Of a DNA stretch of 64,000 nucleotides, positions 24,553 through 34,578 are shown piece by piece. The notes under the pieces were generated by a model. The model was not told the origin of the DNA. It made no database searches and worked only from the letters and a program-made list of their open reading frames with translations. The stretch covers positions 141,945 to 205,944 of the forward strand of contig JAEZKA010000065.1 in assembly GCA_023436225.1 (NCBI GenBank). The letters are read 5' to 3'. Position 1 is the first letter of the stretch, and every line of letters begins with the position of its first letter. Source of the stretch: Bacillota bacterium (GTDB lineage: Bacteria > Bacillota > Clostridia > Lachnospirales > Lachnospiraceae). The position numbers and the translations under genes are program-made.

Positions 24553-25911
24553 TTATGCTTCCAGCTGTCGCTCTTGCTCTAGCGCCGCCTGAGCAAGTAG
24601 GTTCAGATAGTTCCAAGGTCTGTCAAAGTGAGGCTGGAAGAAGAAATCCACATATGCAAGGTCTTCAATTGTCATCCTATTCTGAATTGCAAGAGACAAT
24701 GTATTGGCAGATTGAGTAATATCATACTTGGACATAACCTGACCTCCAACAATCCGGTTGGAGCCTACTTCATATACCAATTGCATTAATAGTTCTTCCG
24801 TTGTAGGCATGAATTCCGGACGATAATTATCCTTCACGATAACAGAACGCACCTTCAGGCCAAAAAAGTCGGCACTACCAACCGTGACTCCCGTGGATCC
24901 GATATTATAACCAAAGAGATGAAGTCCAGAGGTAGACTGTGTTCCACGGTATTTTACCTTTGGCTCAGCAATATTTTTTCCGATTAACATACCCATTCTT
25001 ACTGCATTGGTAGCCAATGGAATGTATGCCTGACCTCCATTCGGATTATAATGTACTGCACAGCTGTCACCGGCAGCAAAGATATCTGGATTGCTGCTTC
25101 TCATGTACTCATCTACCACGATCGCTCCGTTAGGCAACATGTCTACCTTACCCTTCAAAAGCTCGTTGTTCGGGCGAAAACCTACACATAGAATTACTAA
25201 ATCCGCCTGATATTCACCCTTTGCTGTTACAACAGCCTTAACCTCGCCCTGTTCATTTGCAACAAAACGCTCTACTGACTGATTGAGTGCCAAGGCAATA
25301 CCACGATCCATAAGATCCTTTTCCAATACATCCGTAAATTCCTTATCCAGATATTTATTCAGAATACGATCCAATCCATCGATTAAGGTTACCTCCTTAC
25401 CGGATTCCCGGAAGGCTTCAACCAATTCAATACCAATGTATCCTCCACCGACAATTACAACATTTTTTGCATCCTTTACCTTACTGATGATTACATTCGC
25501 CTGCTCATAATTCTTGCATAACAGAATATTTTTACTGTCAATTCCAGGAATCGGAGGAATAATCGGCCAGGATCCGCTGGTGTTCACCAGCTTATCGTAG
25601 CTAACCTCCACCTCTTCACCGGTAACTAAATTCTCTGCGACCACCTTTTTTGCTTCTGTGTCGATGCTTTTAACATTATGTCGTATCTTGATTGTTGCTC
25701 CTAATTTACTCAATTCATCAGGGCTTGAATAAAATAAACCGGTTGGATCCTTTACTACCCCTCCAACATATAAAGCAATACCACAGGATAGGAAAGAGAC
25801 ATTATCGTTTCGTTCAAAAACAGTTACTTCAGCATCTGGGTTCTCTCTTAAGATTGTCTTGACCGCAGCGGTCCCAGCATGAGTACATCCAATTACAACT
25901 ACCTTCATCAT
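24553..25911 (-). CDS. nox: NADH oxidase / CoA-disulfide reductase-type flavoprotein
   Basis: This 452-aa FAD enzyme has the N-terminal FAD-binding VVVIGCTHAGTAAVKT, redox-active Cys in VSFLSCGIALYVGG (about residue 43), NAD-binding VVIVGGGYIGIELVEAF and FAD-contact IFAAGDSCAVHY. The SFLSCGIALY form is closest to water-forming NADH oxidases of Firmicutes, which reduce O2 via a cysteine sulfenic acid; CoA-disulfide reductase activity is the main alternative. It has GGAG at 7 nt from the ATG. In an anaerobe it would serve oxygen or disulfide defence. It is the second flavoprotein of this type within 5 kb. Confidence 0.88.
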   Translation of the reverse strand: MMKVVVIGCTHAGTAAVKTILRENPDAEVTVFERNDNVSFLSCGIALYVGGVVKDPTGLFYSSPDELSKLGATIKIRHNVKSIDTEAKKVVAENLVTGEEVEVSYDKLVNTSGSWPIIPPIPGIDSKNILLCKNYEQANVIISKVKDAKNVVIVGGGYIGIELVEAFRESGKEVTLIDGLDRILNKYLDKEFTDVLEKDLMDRGIALALNQSVERFVANEQGEVKAVVTAKGEYQADLVILCVGFRPNNELLKGKVDMLPNGAIVVDEYMRSSNPDIFAAGDSCAVHYNPNGGQAYIPLATNAVRMGMLIGKNIAEPKVKYRGTQSTSGLHLFGYNIGSTGVTVGSADFFGLKVRSVIVKDNYRPEFMPTTEELLMQLVYEVGSNRIVGGQVMSKYDITQSANTLSLAIQNRMTIEDLAYVDFFFQPHFDRPWNYLNLLAQAALEQERQLEA

Positions 25912-26009
25912 TCAACAGCTCCTTTTCAATCTGAACTCTATGTGGTCCAAGGCACATAGGTATCTTTTGTATATTAAATAAAACCTTATAACTTAGATAT
26001 TCTTACAAT

Positions 26010-26023
26010 ATTGATTAATCAAT
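26010..26023. promoter_or_regulatory. Perfect palindrome upstream of the NADH oxidase gene
   Basis: ATTGATTAATCAAT is a 14-bp perfect palindrome about 100 bp upstream of the flavoprotein start, near a weak -35/-10 pair. It resembles a dimeric regulator site. The half-site spacing (TTGAT-TA-ATCAA) is two bases shorter than an FNR box. Confidence 0.35.
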
Positions 26024-26191
26024 CCCAATCTGCATAAAGTGTAATGAGAAGAATGATATATCAATAACAATTCCTATTATTATATCTTATTATATATTAG
26101 GATTATACCAAAATAAATAGTAAATATCCATCATTTATTATCCTAATATCTCTATATCCTTTGTTATAATTGACCAATTAGCAGACTTATC

Positions 26192-27079
26192 TCATTTATC
26201 TGATGTAAATTGCAGCCCCTTCTTTCGATCATAGATTTCACTAAATAAGGTCGCACCAAGAATTAAGATGCCTCCAAAGATCTGTAATAATGTCAACCTT
26301 TCACGGACAAATAGCGCTGACATCAGTATAGCAGAGATCGGATCTGTGTAGCTAAGAACAGCCACTGTCTGTGCTTTCAGCATCTTCATCCCTGTGAAAT
26401 ACATCAAATAAGCTACACCGGTATGAAGTGAACCCATAATAATTAAAAATACAGCAGATCTTGTATCTACAGAAAATACATTGATAGTCTCCGTTATAAG
26501 AATATAAGGAAATAATACAATTGTTGCTGCACCAATCTGAATCAATGTTACTTCTAGGCCGGATAACCCTTTCAGATATTTGTTAAGAATGACTACGCCG
26601 GCATATAATACCGCGGCAGCAAGGCCATAGCCAATCCCTATCATATGATTCTTTCCCTCACCTCCTCCAACGCCAATAACGAGAAACATTCCACCGAGTG
26701 CAGCAAGGATACATCCCACCTTAATCGGTGTAATTCTTTCCTTTAATAATAATGGAGATAAAAGTACTACAAATACAGGAGCAAAGTAATAGCTTAATGT
26801 AGCATTGGCAATTGAGGTGAATTTATAAGCCTCAAACATCAAAATCCAATTAAATCCGATCCCTGCTCCGGATAAGATCAAAAGCAGCAGATTCGGTTTC
26901 AGCTTCTGCCAGGACATCTTTTCTTTCATTGCCATACTCGCAAGGAACAAAAATATACTTCCGATTACTCCTCTCGTCAAAGCAATCTGCCCGGACGATA
27001 GCTGAATATTTCTTGAGACAAGCCCTATACTCCCGAAAATCAGCATAGCGCTGAGATATATTATTTTTGATTTATTCAT
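26192..27079 (-). CDS. EamA-family (DMT) transporter
   Basis: A 295-aa integral membrane protein with ten predicted helices arranged as two EamA repeats (PF00892): first repeat about 5-138, second about 150-283. Typical features are the N-terminal LIFGSIGLVSRNI, the Pro-containing SYYFAPVFVVLLSPLLLKERI at the end of repeat one, and SYTDPISAILMSALFVRERLT at the end of repeat two. Such carriers export amino acids or other metabolites; the substrate cannot be predicted. It is a single-gene unit. Confidence 0.92.
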   Translation of the reverse strand: MNKSKIIYLSAMLIFGSIGLVSRNIQLSSGQIALTRGVIGSIFLFLASMAMKEKMSWQKLKPNLLLLILSGAGIGFNWILMFEAYKFTSIANATLSYYFAPVFVVLLSPLLLKERITPIKVGCILAALGGMFLVIGVGGGEGKNHMIGIGYGLAAAVLYAGVVILNKYLKGLSGLEVTLIQIGAATIVLFPYILITETINVFSVDTRSAVFLIIMGSLHTGVAYLMYFTGMKMLKAQTVAVLSYTDPISAILMSALFVRERLTLLQIFGGILILGATLFSEIYDRKKGLQFTSDK

Positions 27080-27157
27080 CTATATCTCCTTAAGTGCGTC
27101 CTTATTTTTTCCCTATGTATTAATGCAAGATATAATTAATTCTCTACATTGATGATA

Positions 27158-29191
27158 CTACCTACGTTTTTTATTCTGTCTGCTTTTCGTATTATTGCCT
27201 TGGTTACTTCTTCGTCTTGTTCTTCTACGCCTTTTTCTTTTCGTTATTCTTCGTATTATAAGCAGAAGCAGGAGGAACAATACACCCACGATACAATATA
27301 GTGCTATTCCAATTTGGTTCGGATTACGTAGAACTGCGATAATGCTTTTATCTTGATCAATTACCTTTCTCTCATGAGTTGCCCCATAATATGCAGGTAT
27401 CTGTGAAAGCCCATCTACCTTATCGAAGGATTTCAAGTATTGAACCACAGCATACCATTCTTTCAATTCTCTCTTCCCCTTGCTTGTTGTCTCATATATG
27501 ATATGCTTCTCAAAATCGGTGATGGCATTGCCTTCTTTATCCTTTGGTACGATCGACATCAAACCATAGGATTTGTCTCCGACGATGGAAAGCATCTGGG
27601 CAGAATAGAGATTACATACTACCCGATATAGCTTTGTATCTTCTATCTCTGTAAGAGAGCCGTCCTCCTTCACCAGCTCAGCCTTCACTACTTTGTTAAA
27701 AATCAGCCGTTTGGGGTTAAAGGTGAAATTTACCCCTGACATATATAATTGCGCATCTGCCATCAACGGAGTAATCGAGGCATCCACTTCACAAGCAGTC
27801 CTAAGCTCCTTTCCAGTTAAATATACACTGATCAGAGGATAACCAGGCTTTCCATCAGCTCCTATCCCCAAGGAACTGATACAGAAGGCATCGGCTGTCG
27901 TAATCTCTCCCGGGTAAATGGAATCCCGGATGGTCCCGCTGGGGACAACTGCGGCATCTACCGTAGTATAGTCCTCTCCCTCCGCCTTCTTAACAGCATA
28001 AATATAAGCGTCGCTAATCAGATTACCAATCGTTGCTTCCCCATGGATCATTGCAAGCTCCTCCGGACTCTGAAACTGAATGGTAGAGGTCGACACTACT
28101 TCATCGTAATCCATAGCAAAGCTGTCAAAGTAATTACTCTGAACATGATGCTTATATTCTGTGACCATCGCATTAATGGCGCTATCATCCGAGTAGCTAT
28201 CATCAATGGGCTTCAATTTATAGCTGTTCAGCTTCCAATTACCGGAAGCATCCGGACTTAACTTAGCAATTCCAAGATTTTTACCATAAGAGCCCACGCT
28301 TCCTATCACGGTGTTACCGACAATTTTGGGCTCGGACAGCGTAGTATGAGTATGTCCGCTGATGATGAGATCAATATCCGGAACTCCTTTCGCCAGAAGC
28401 TCGTCCTCAGATTCCTTCTCCTTTACCTTCGTACCGGAGTGAGATAAGCACAGGATGAAATCTACCTTTTCCTTTTCTTTTAATATTTTTACTACCCTTT
28501 TTGCTTGCTCAATTTCATCTAAGAAGATAACCTCTGACATCGGAGCCATGGATGCCGATTCCTCCCCCATAACCCCGAATATACCTATTTTATAGCCATT
28601 TCTCTCAAGCACGGTGTAATCAGATACTCCATACTTCTCCATTGCTGTTTTTAGATTCGTAAGGGTGTCAGTCATAGCTCCTGCTTCATCCACTGGAAAT
28701 GCAACATTTGATTGAACCATGAAAGGAAGTCTCTTCCCGCTGTCTACAGCTGCAGATAGACTAGCTGTTAAGCCTTTTGGACGATAATCAAATTCATGAT
28801 TCCCCAGAGTGGTCACATCGTACCCCATGGCCCCCAGTAGCACTAGACTGGGGGCGTCAGTATCGAATATGGTCTGGAAGGGTGTACCCATGGAGAAATC
28901 TCCACCATCAGCTACAATGGCTTCTGGGTCAATCTCCTTTTCGGCATCGATCGCTGTTTTCAATCTGGCATAGCCTCCATATAAGGCCACCTTTCCATCC
29001 TCCACAGTTTGAAACGGAAGCAAATTATCGTGCAGATCATGGGTAAACAAAATTGTGATACCCTGTTCCTTCTTAGCCGCCTTTATGACCGGAACCATCG
29101 TCGTGAAAGGCAGCAATGCCAGTACAACCACTAGAAATATGATAAACCGGTGCTTTAAACTGAAGCCAAATTCCTTTCCCCGTCCTAACAT
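27158..29191 (-). CDS. Membrane-anchored 5'-nucleotidase / metallophosphatase
   Basis: A protein of about 677 aa acting outside the membrane. It has an N-terminal signal/anchor (about 14-37 from the chosen start), a calcineurin-like phosphoesterase domain with FTHDLHDNLLPF, DGGDFSMG, LGNHEFDYR and SGHTHTT metal ligands, a 5'-nucleotidase C-terminal substrate domain (about 370-580), then a C-terminal membrane helix (IALYCIVGVLFLLLLLII) and a very basic tail rich in Arg/Lys that would stay inside. The first motif carries HD-x-HD where many relatives have ND-x-HG. The start at 29191 has a GGGGGG site at 7 nt; the two upstream ATGs lack one. Nucleotide scavenging is likely. Confidence 0.88.
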   Translation of the reverse strand: MLGRGKEFGFSLKHRFIIFLVVVLALLPFTTMVPVIKAAKKEQGITILFTHDLHDNLLPFQTVEDGKVALYGGYARLKTAIDAEKEIDPEAIVADGGDFSMGTPFQTIFDTDAPSLVLLGAMGYDVTTLGNHEFDYRPKGLTASLSAAVDSGKRLPFMVQSNVAFPVDEAGAMTDTLTNLKTAMEKYGVSDYTVLERNGYKIGIFGVMGEESASMAPMSEVIFLDEIEQAKRVVKILKEKEKVDFILCLSHSGTKVKEKESEDELLAKGVPDIDLIISGHTHTTLSEPKIVGNTVIGSVGSYGKNLGIAKLSPDASGNWKLNSYKLKPIDDSYSDDSAINAMVTEYKHHVQSNYFDSFAMDYDEVVSTSTIQFQSPEELAMIHGEATIGNLISDAYIYAVKKAEGEDYTTVDAAVVPSGTIRDSIYPGEITTADAFCISSLGIGADGKPGYPLISVYLTGKELRTACEVDASITPLMADAQLYMSGVNFTFNPKRLIFNKVVKAELVKEDGSLTEIEDTKLYRVVCNLYSAQMLSIVGDKSYGLMSIVPKDKEGNAITDFEKHIIYETTSKGKRELKEWYAVVQYLKSFDKVDGLSQIPAYYGATHERKVIDQDKSIIAVLRNPNQIGIALYCIVGVLFLLLLLIIRRITKRKRRRRTRRRSNQGNNTKSRQNKKRR

Positions 29192-29326
29192 GCTCTTTCC
29201 CCCCATCCTTCTTCTGCATATCCACACGAAGCATTATATACCTGCCAACTGTGTTAGTTTATGCAGATGTGTATTTACACTATGATTACGTAGGCACAGT
29301 TCAATAGGATACCTCCCTGCACTAGC

Positions 29327-31468
29327 CTATTCCACCACCTCCAGCCTTATCTTAAAGCTTATGCTCCTGGTTGTCTCCATAGCATCAAATTGAATAATAT
29401 AGCTGGATATCTCTTCATTAATACCGACAATCTTCCCGGTACCGAATACACTATGGCGTATCGTATCTCCGATCTGAAGCCGGATCTTATTTCCCGACAG
29501 TCTTCGCTCATTCTGCTCAATATAGAAGCAGGCATCACCTACCAGTCTCTCCTCCAGCTCCACCGTATAATTAAGGTATGCCTTCTCAACATTAAAGATA
29601 AAACGAGACGGATAACGATAGGATCCGTCATAATTAACCCCCTCAGCATCACTTAGTAACAAAGCCCTTTCTGCTCTGGTATAAGCTACATAAGCGAGTC
29701 TTCGCTCCTCCTCCAGCTTATCCTCAGTATCCACATGCTTACTGGGAAAAATACCTTCGTTCAGGCCACAGACGAACACATAGGGAAATTCCAATCCCTT
29801 GGCATTGTGAATGGTCATCATCTGAACCGCATCGCTCTTCTCCTTCTGATCCAAATTCGTGTATAAGGATATTCGGTCCAGGTAATCGGGAAGGGAGCAC
29901 TCCTCCCCGGCATCCCGTTCATATTCAAAGATTGATTGCTTCAATTCAGCCAGATTGTCTAATCGCTCCTGCTCTCCGTTAGTACGAAGTAGCGCCTCAT
30001 AACCGCTCTCATTTAATATATTCGTGAGCAATTCCGATAATTTCATTGTCTGATATACGGCTTTCTGTTTCTCTATCAGTAGAATAAAGGCCTTGGCTTG
30101 TGTCTTGGCAAATAACTCTTCCTTCTGATTTTGCTGTAATGCCTGGTATAATGTGCAGTTATTCTTATCTGCGTATTCCTTCAGAAACGCCATTCTTTTC
30201 TCGCCTATGTTCCGCTTAGGCAGATTCACAATTCGTGTAAAGGAGATATCATCTTCATTCACAACCATTCGCAGGTAGCATAGGACATCCTTAATCTCTT
30301 TCCGCTTGTAGAATTCAATGCCTGAGTAAATGGTGTACTGAATCTTCTGCTTGATGAACACCTCTTCAAAGCTCCTTGAGATAAAATGAGAGCGATACAG
30401 AATTGCGATATCCCGGAGCTTTCTTCCGCCTTCAACAATTGCAGCAATCTGACCGGCGATCCATTCTGCCTCCTCGGCTGTCGTTTTAGCATGATGATAG
30501 ATAACCGGAAGCTCGGTCTGATTGATTGCGATCAGCTTCTTGTCTAGTCTCTTCTTATTCTTCGTGATAAGAGAATTTGAAGCATTGACGATATTCGGAG
30601 TGGAGCGATAATTCTTATCCATTACGATTGTCTTAGCACTTGGATACTCCTTATCATAATTAAGAATATACTCTACTCTGGCACCTCTCCAGGAATAGAT
30701 GGTCTGGTCAGGGTCCCCAACAATGAACAAATTATGATGGTAATCACTCAGTATTTGTGCCAGACGGTATTGTCTCACATTCACATCCTGAAATTCATCA
30801 ACCATGATGTATTCCAGACGCTGCTGCCACTTGCTGCGGATATCCTCATGCTGTTCAAAGATATACAGGACGAAATTAATCAGATCGTCAAAATCCAGTG
30901 CGTAGCATTTCTTCTGTTCGTATAGATAACGATAGAATATTGCATCCTCCTGATTATTCGCATGCCGGAACTTATCCTTTAACTCTTCATGGTCCGTATT
31001 CAGAATATCCAGTATATACGGCTCCCGGTTCTTACGTTCTGTGAATCGATCAATCAGAGTCGGAAAGGTAAAGTTCTTCGAATTCAGACCCATATCTTCA
31101 AAGATGGTATGTAGTATAGAATTCACATCCTCCGTATCCAGAATAATGAAATTCTTCGGATAATGTAAGACATGAATGTCCTCCTTCAGCACCTGCACAC
31201 AAAAGCCATGAAAGGTACTGATATAACCGGTATCATTATCTCCAATCATGCTGCGAATCCGTCGTTTCATCTCATTGGCAGCTTTATTCGTAAAGGTCAC
31301 ACAGAGAATATTCGAGGTGGAGATTCCAAGTTCATTTACTAGATAAGCAAAGCGGTGGGTTAGAGCTCTCGTCTTTCCGGATCCTGCTCCTGCGATAACC
31401 CGTATATAACCCTCTGTGGTTATCACAGCCTGTCTCTGCTCTTCATTCAATCCCTCTAATAGCTCCAT
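29327..31468 (-). CDS. UvrD/PcrA/Rep-type DNA helicase
   Basis: This 713-aa superfamily 1A ATP-dependent 3'-5' DNA helicase has a Q motif LNEEQRQAV, motif I AGAGSGKTRALTHR, Ia VTFTNKAANEMKRR, II VDEFQDVN, III VGDPDQTIYSWRGA, IV region DKNYRSTPNIV, V TIHNAKGLEFPYVFV and VI RLAYVAYTRAERAL. It is a little shorter than PcrA (about 730-750 aa), with a C-terminal beta-rich tail (DTIRHSVFGTGKIVGI) of the PcrA type that can contact RNA polymerase. It works in repair and clearing protein from DNA. The ribosome site is AGGAGG. Confidence 0.95.
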   Translation of the reverse strand: MELLEGLNEEQRQAVITTEGYIRVIAGAGSGKTRALTHRFAYLVNELGISTSNILCVTFTNKAANEMKRRIRSMIGDNDTGYISTFHGFCVQVLKEDIHVLHYPKNFIILDTEDVNSILHTIFEDMGLNSKNFTFPTLIDRFTERKNREPYILDILNTDHEELKDKFRHANNQEDAIFYRYLYEQKKCYALDFDDLINFVLYIFEQHEDIRSKWQQRLEYIMVDEFQDVNVRQYRLAQILSDYHHNLFIVGDPDQTIYSWRGARVEYILNYDKEYPSAKTIVMDKNYRSTPNIVNASNSLITKNKKRLDKKLIAINQTELPVIYHHAKTTAEEAEWIAGQIAAIVEGGRKLRDIAILYRSHFISRSFEEVFIKQKIQYTIYSGIEFYKRKEIKDVLCYLRMVVNEDDISFTRIVNLPKRNIGEKRMAFLKEYADKNNCTLYQALQQNQKEELFAKTQAKAFILLIEKQKAVYQTMKLSELLTNILNESGYEALLRTNGEQERLDNLAELKQSIFEYERDAGEECSLPDYLDRISLYTNLDQKEKSDAVQMMTIHNAKGLEFPYVFVCGLNEGIFPSKHVDTEDKLEEERRLAYVAYTRAERALLLSDAEGVNYDGSYRYPSRFIFNVEKAYLNYTVELEERLVGDACFYIEQNERRLSGNKIRLQIGDTIRHSVFGTGKIVGINEEISSYIIQFDAMETTRSISFKIRLEVVE

Positions 31469-31504
31469 ATCCGTGCCTCCTATATCAGTAATCTTTATCT
31501 ATTC

Positions 31505-31533
31505 ATTCTAGCATACATACGTTCGAGCTTCAA
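31505..31533 (-). promoter_or_regulatory. Sigma-A promoter of the helicase gene
   Basis: Minus strand: -35 TTGAAG (31533-31528), 17 bp, -10 TAGAAT (31510-31505), about 37 bases before the helicase ATG. Confidence 0.6.
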
Positions 31534-31579
31534 CCAAATTGTAACGATCCGTATCACCCCAAGTAAGATTAATGTTATA

Positions 31580-31622
31580 AGCCCAATCATGGGTACAACA
31601 ATTCGTATCTCCAGATTGGGCT
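31580..31622 (-). terminator. Hairpin after the lactonase gene
   Basis: AGCCCAATC (31580-31588) pairs with GATTGGGCT (31614-31622). It lies 37 bases beyond the lactonase stop on the minus strand. The tail is only modestly U-rich (TTATAAC), so termination may be weak. Confidence 0.45.
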
Positions 31623-31658
31623 ATATATGCTGACACTAATTAACCGTAAAGCAGGTAC

Positions 31659-32672
31659 TTATATCTGAACAATGCCGCTTGGCTTGTTAAATTCAATTAC
31701 AAATTCTTGTGCTAGCTCACCAGTTAACTCATCGATGGCAAAGGCTATTACATGATTGGAGAACTGATTACAGATGATTAAGTATTCATTCCGATCCGTC
31801 AAAATCATATGACGAGGATGCTTACCTGCACAGGAATAGTCTGTAATCCACTCTAATTTCCCCTCTGAACCTACAAGAAATTGGGTAATGGAATCTGCAC
31901 CACGATTTGCTGCATATAAGTATCTACCGTCCTTTGAGATGCATAGAGTAGAACAATTACTTGTCCCCTGATAATCAATCGGTAATGTCGATATCCGTTG
32001 CAGAAGCTTATTCCCCTTACATTGATATACGAATATTTCATTGGAATATTCCGTAATCACATACAATAGGGTTTCATCTCCTGAGTAGACGACGTGCCTC
32101 GGACCGACTCCCTCCGGCATAACAATTCTCTCGATCAGAACCGGTATCCCATCCTTAAGCTCATAGGTGATAATCTCATCGAGGGCGATGTTAACCGTTA
32201 AAAGCTTGTCCTCCCTGGCATTCAGTAGTACACAATGAGCTCGAGTTAATGATCTACTATTTGACGAATGCTGAACCTCACTATAGATTATATTACCAAA
32301 GCGTTCCTCCTCTACTCGGACCCCGATGATCGTTCCCGTTGAGTAACAGGCTCCATATAAGGTTCGATGCTTCGGTGAATAGGTAATATGACATAGTGCG
32401 CCACCCTCCAGCTTTTTGTGATCAAGAAGAGAATACACCTCATTACTTCTCTTTAATAAATAAATCATACAGTATTCGTCAATCTCTGTAACCGTAAATA
32501 GATAATCATCCCATCGGCATACAAAACTGGCCTGTTCAACCTGAGTTTGCCAAAGCTTATGTATTTTACCTTCCCTATCAAGTCGATAACCTGCTACCGT
32601 TTCCTCCATAGCAGTTCCATATCCTGATATTACAAAATCGATTGTCCCGATCTGATCTCTTAATTCGTCCAT
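31659..32672 (-). CDS. Lactonase family protein (seven-bladed beta-propeller, Pgl-like)
   Basis: A 337-aa protein of the YbhE/3-carboxymuconate cyclase-like lactonase family (PF10282). Repeating blade motifs include SPKHRTLYGACY, GVGPRHVVYSGDETLLYVITE, LCISKDGRYLYAANRGADSI and GKHPRHMILTDRNEYLIICN; the paired PRH motifs are characteristic. Family members hydrolyse 6-phosphogluconolactone, but many paralogues have other or unknown roles. It has an AAAGGAG site before the ATG. No pentose-phosphate neighbours are present, so the exact substrate is open. Confidence 0.85.
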   Translation of the reverse strand: MDELRDQIGTIDFVISGYGTAMEETVAGYRLDREGKIHKLWQTQVEQASFVCRWDDYLFTVTEIDEYCMIYLLKRSNEVYSLLDHKKLEGGALCHITYSPKHRTLYGACYSTGTIIGVRVEEERFGNIIYSEVQHSSNSRSLTRAHCVLLNAREDKLLTVNIALDEIITYELKDGIPVLIERIVMPEGVGPRHVVYSGDETLLYVITEYSNEIFVYQCKGNKLLQRISTLPIDYQGTSNCSTLCISKDGRYLYAANRGADSITQFLVGSEGKLEWITDYSCAGKHPRHMILTDRNEYLIICNQFSNHVIAFAIDELTGELAQEFVIEFNKPSGIVQI

Positions 32673-32773
32673 TCATAACTCCTTTGCAATCTGAGTAACC
32701 AAGCCTTTCTCAAAACTACTCCTGGCAGATCATCTTTCTTTATAAAGATAGCTTTTATCGATACCTTATATGT

Positions 32774-33457
32774 TCAAAGAAGCTGATACAATTCCGTAAG
32801 ACTATGTATCTCGTAATCGGCCTTAATCTCAGTTTCATTCTTCAGCCGGAAGGGATTGTACCAGCAGGCCTTAATTCCTGCATTGTTGCCGCCCTTAATA
32901 TCGGAGGATAAAGAATCTCCGATAATCAGTGCCTTGTCTGCTTCGAAATCCGGTATTCTGCAAAAACAATAATCAAAATACTCCTTCATTGGCTTCTGAT
33001 AACCGGTCGCCTCCGATACAAAGATCTGCTTCATATAACGGTCAAGTCCGGAATCCCTTAACCTTCTCATCTGAGTGGAGGTAACCCCGTTTGTAACGAT
33101 ATACAGATCATATTTGTTATAAAGATACTCCACCAACTCTTTTGCATGAGGTATCATTATATGTTGCTGACCGAGAATGTCTTGATATATATCCTCAAAC
33201 AAGATTCCGTCATCGGGTATCCCAATCTCCTTAAATAAAAGTCCAAATCGGGAATAGATTACCGTCTTTCGATCCATTAACCCTTGTTCATACTTCTTCC
33301 ATAAATCAACATTAATTCTTTCATAGGTGTTTTGGATTTCTTCCGTTAAGGAATATCCGTGCTGTAAAAAGGCTGCCTCCAGGGCGTTTCTCTCACAGGC
33401 AGTAAAGTCGAACAAGGTGTTATCCGCGTCAAAAAGTAGGGTCTGAAACTGCTGCAT
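32774..33457 (-). CDS. yjjG: HAD-superfamily nucleotidase, YjjG/YfnB type
   Basis: This 227-aa HAD subfamily IA phosphatase has motif I LLFDADNTLFDFTACERNAL (nucleophile and general acid Asp residues), motif II IVTNGVTSTQ, motif III Lys in GYQKPMKEYFD and motif IV IGDSLSSDIKGGNNAGI with the C-terminal CWYNP. The DADNTLFDF form with YQKP is characteristic of YjjG/YfnB, which dephosphorylate non-canonical pyrimidine nucleotides (house cleaning). The gene stands alone between the hyp genes and the lactonase. Confidence 0.9.
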   Translation of the reverse strand: MQQFQTLLFDADNTLFDFTACERNALEAAFLQHGYSLTEEIQNTYERINVDLWKKYEQGLMDRKTVIYSRFGLLFKEIGIPDDGILFEDIYQDILGQQHIMIPHAKELVEYLYNKYDLYIVTNGVTSTQMRRLRDSGLDRYMKQIFVSEATGYQKPMKEYFDYCFCRIPDFEADKALIIGDSLSSDIKGGNNAGIKACWYNPFRLKNETEIKADYEIHSLTELYQLL

Positions 33458-33600
33458 GCTCTCTTCCTTTCTATTGTATACTCATCTCCAAGTATATCCT
33501 TTGAAAGGAACTTAGTAAAGACTGATTTGATACATGTTATTGCAGCTTCATTACTGGGTTCTAATGAGCATGATGATATTCCCGATATCCTCTTGATGAA

Positions 33601-34578
33601 TCAGCAAATTCTAGGTAAGCCCTCTCCATAAAGGAGATCAATTCTTCTGCTTCCACCTAATCGGGTGGTCATGATTACCTTGTCACCATCTGTAATCTCA
33701 CCCAGCAAAACTGCATTCTTACCGTATTTACTTTGCTTCATTGCCTCTAAGGCCTGTTCTGCCTTCGCTTTCGGAACGACAGCCAACAGCTTACCCTCAT
33801 TCGCCATATAGAGGGGATCAAGCCCGAGAATATCGCAGAAGCCACGTATATCGCTACTGATCGGTAATGCTGCCTCTTGTATAGCAACACCACAGTGAGA
33901 GCTATCCACGATCTCATTCAGAATCGTTGCTAACCCACCGCGGGTGATATCTCTCATAAATCGGATCGGCACCTTTGCCTCGATCAGTTCCTCAAGAATG
34001 CTGGTTAAGGGAGCACAATCACTCTTGATTTCATTTTCAATTCCCATACGCCTCGATAGAATGGCAGCATGATGCTCCCCCAGATTCCCCGATACCAGAA
34101 TACAGTCTCCCTTTTGGCAATTTGATACACTGATTCCAGTCTTTACTATTTCTCCGATGCCGGAGGTATTGATAAAAACTCCGCCATTTCCTTCGATTAC
34201 CTTCGTATCGCCGGCTACAATCTTAACCCTTGCTTCCTTTGCTGCTTTTGCCATGGACTTCGCAATCTCTTCAATCGTATCGACGGGTGTTCCTTCTTCA
34301 ATAATGAAAGCCGCTGTCAGATATCTTGGTATTGCACCCATCATGGTCAGATCATTGACTGTGCCGCAGATGGCAAGCTTTCCGATATCTCCTCCCGGAA
34401 AGAATAGAGGGGTAACAACAAAGGAATCCGTGGTAAAGGCGATCTTTTCCGGAACCTTAAGTACTGCGGAATCCTCCAGCTTATTTAAAACCGGGTTATT
34501 AAAGTAATGTAGAAATATATCGTGAATCAGACTACTGGTCTGTGCGCCTCCGCTTCCATGTGACATTGTTATCTTCAT
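33601..34578 (-). CDS. hypE: Hydrogenase maturation protein HypE
   Basis: A 325-aa PurM-like ATPase that dehydrates the carbamoyl group on its C-terminal Cys to thiocyanate for the Fe(CN)2CO centre of [NiFe] hydrogenases. It shows the N-terminal SHGSGGAQTSSLI, DSFVVTPLFFPGGDIGKLA, and ends PRIC with the essential terminal Cys intact. Its ATG overlaps the hypD stop by 4 nt (ATGA). It is the last gene of the ech-hyp operon. Confidence 0.97.
   Translation of the reverse strand: MKITMSHGSGGAQTSSLIHDIFLHYFNNPVLNKLEDSAVLKVPEKIAFTTDSFVVTPLFFPGGDIGKLAICGTVNDLTMMGAIPRYLTAAFIIEEGTPVDTIEEIAKSMAKAAKEARVKIVAGDTKVIEGNGGVFINTSGIGEIVKTGISVSNCQKGDCILVSGNLGEHHAAILSRRMGIENEIKSDCAPLTSILEELIEAKVPIRFMRDITRGGLATILNEIVDSSHCGVAIQEAALPISSDIRGFCDILGLDPLYMANEGKLLAVVPKAKAEQALEAMKQSKYGKNAVLLGEITDGDKVIMTTRLGGSRRIDLLYGEGLPRIC

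Noticed and set aside
26010..26023. FNR box at the NADH oxidase gene
   Set aside because: The half-sites match TTGAT/ATCAA, but the spacer is 2 bp rather than 4, so FNR/CRP-family binding is not claimed.
30259..30492. 77-aa ORF inside the helicase gene, same strand
   Set aside because: It is another reading frame within the well-conserved UvrD-type helicase and has no support of its own.
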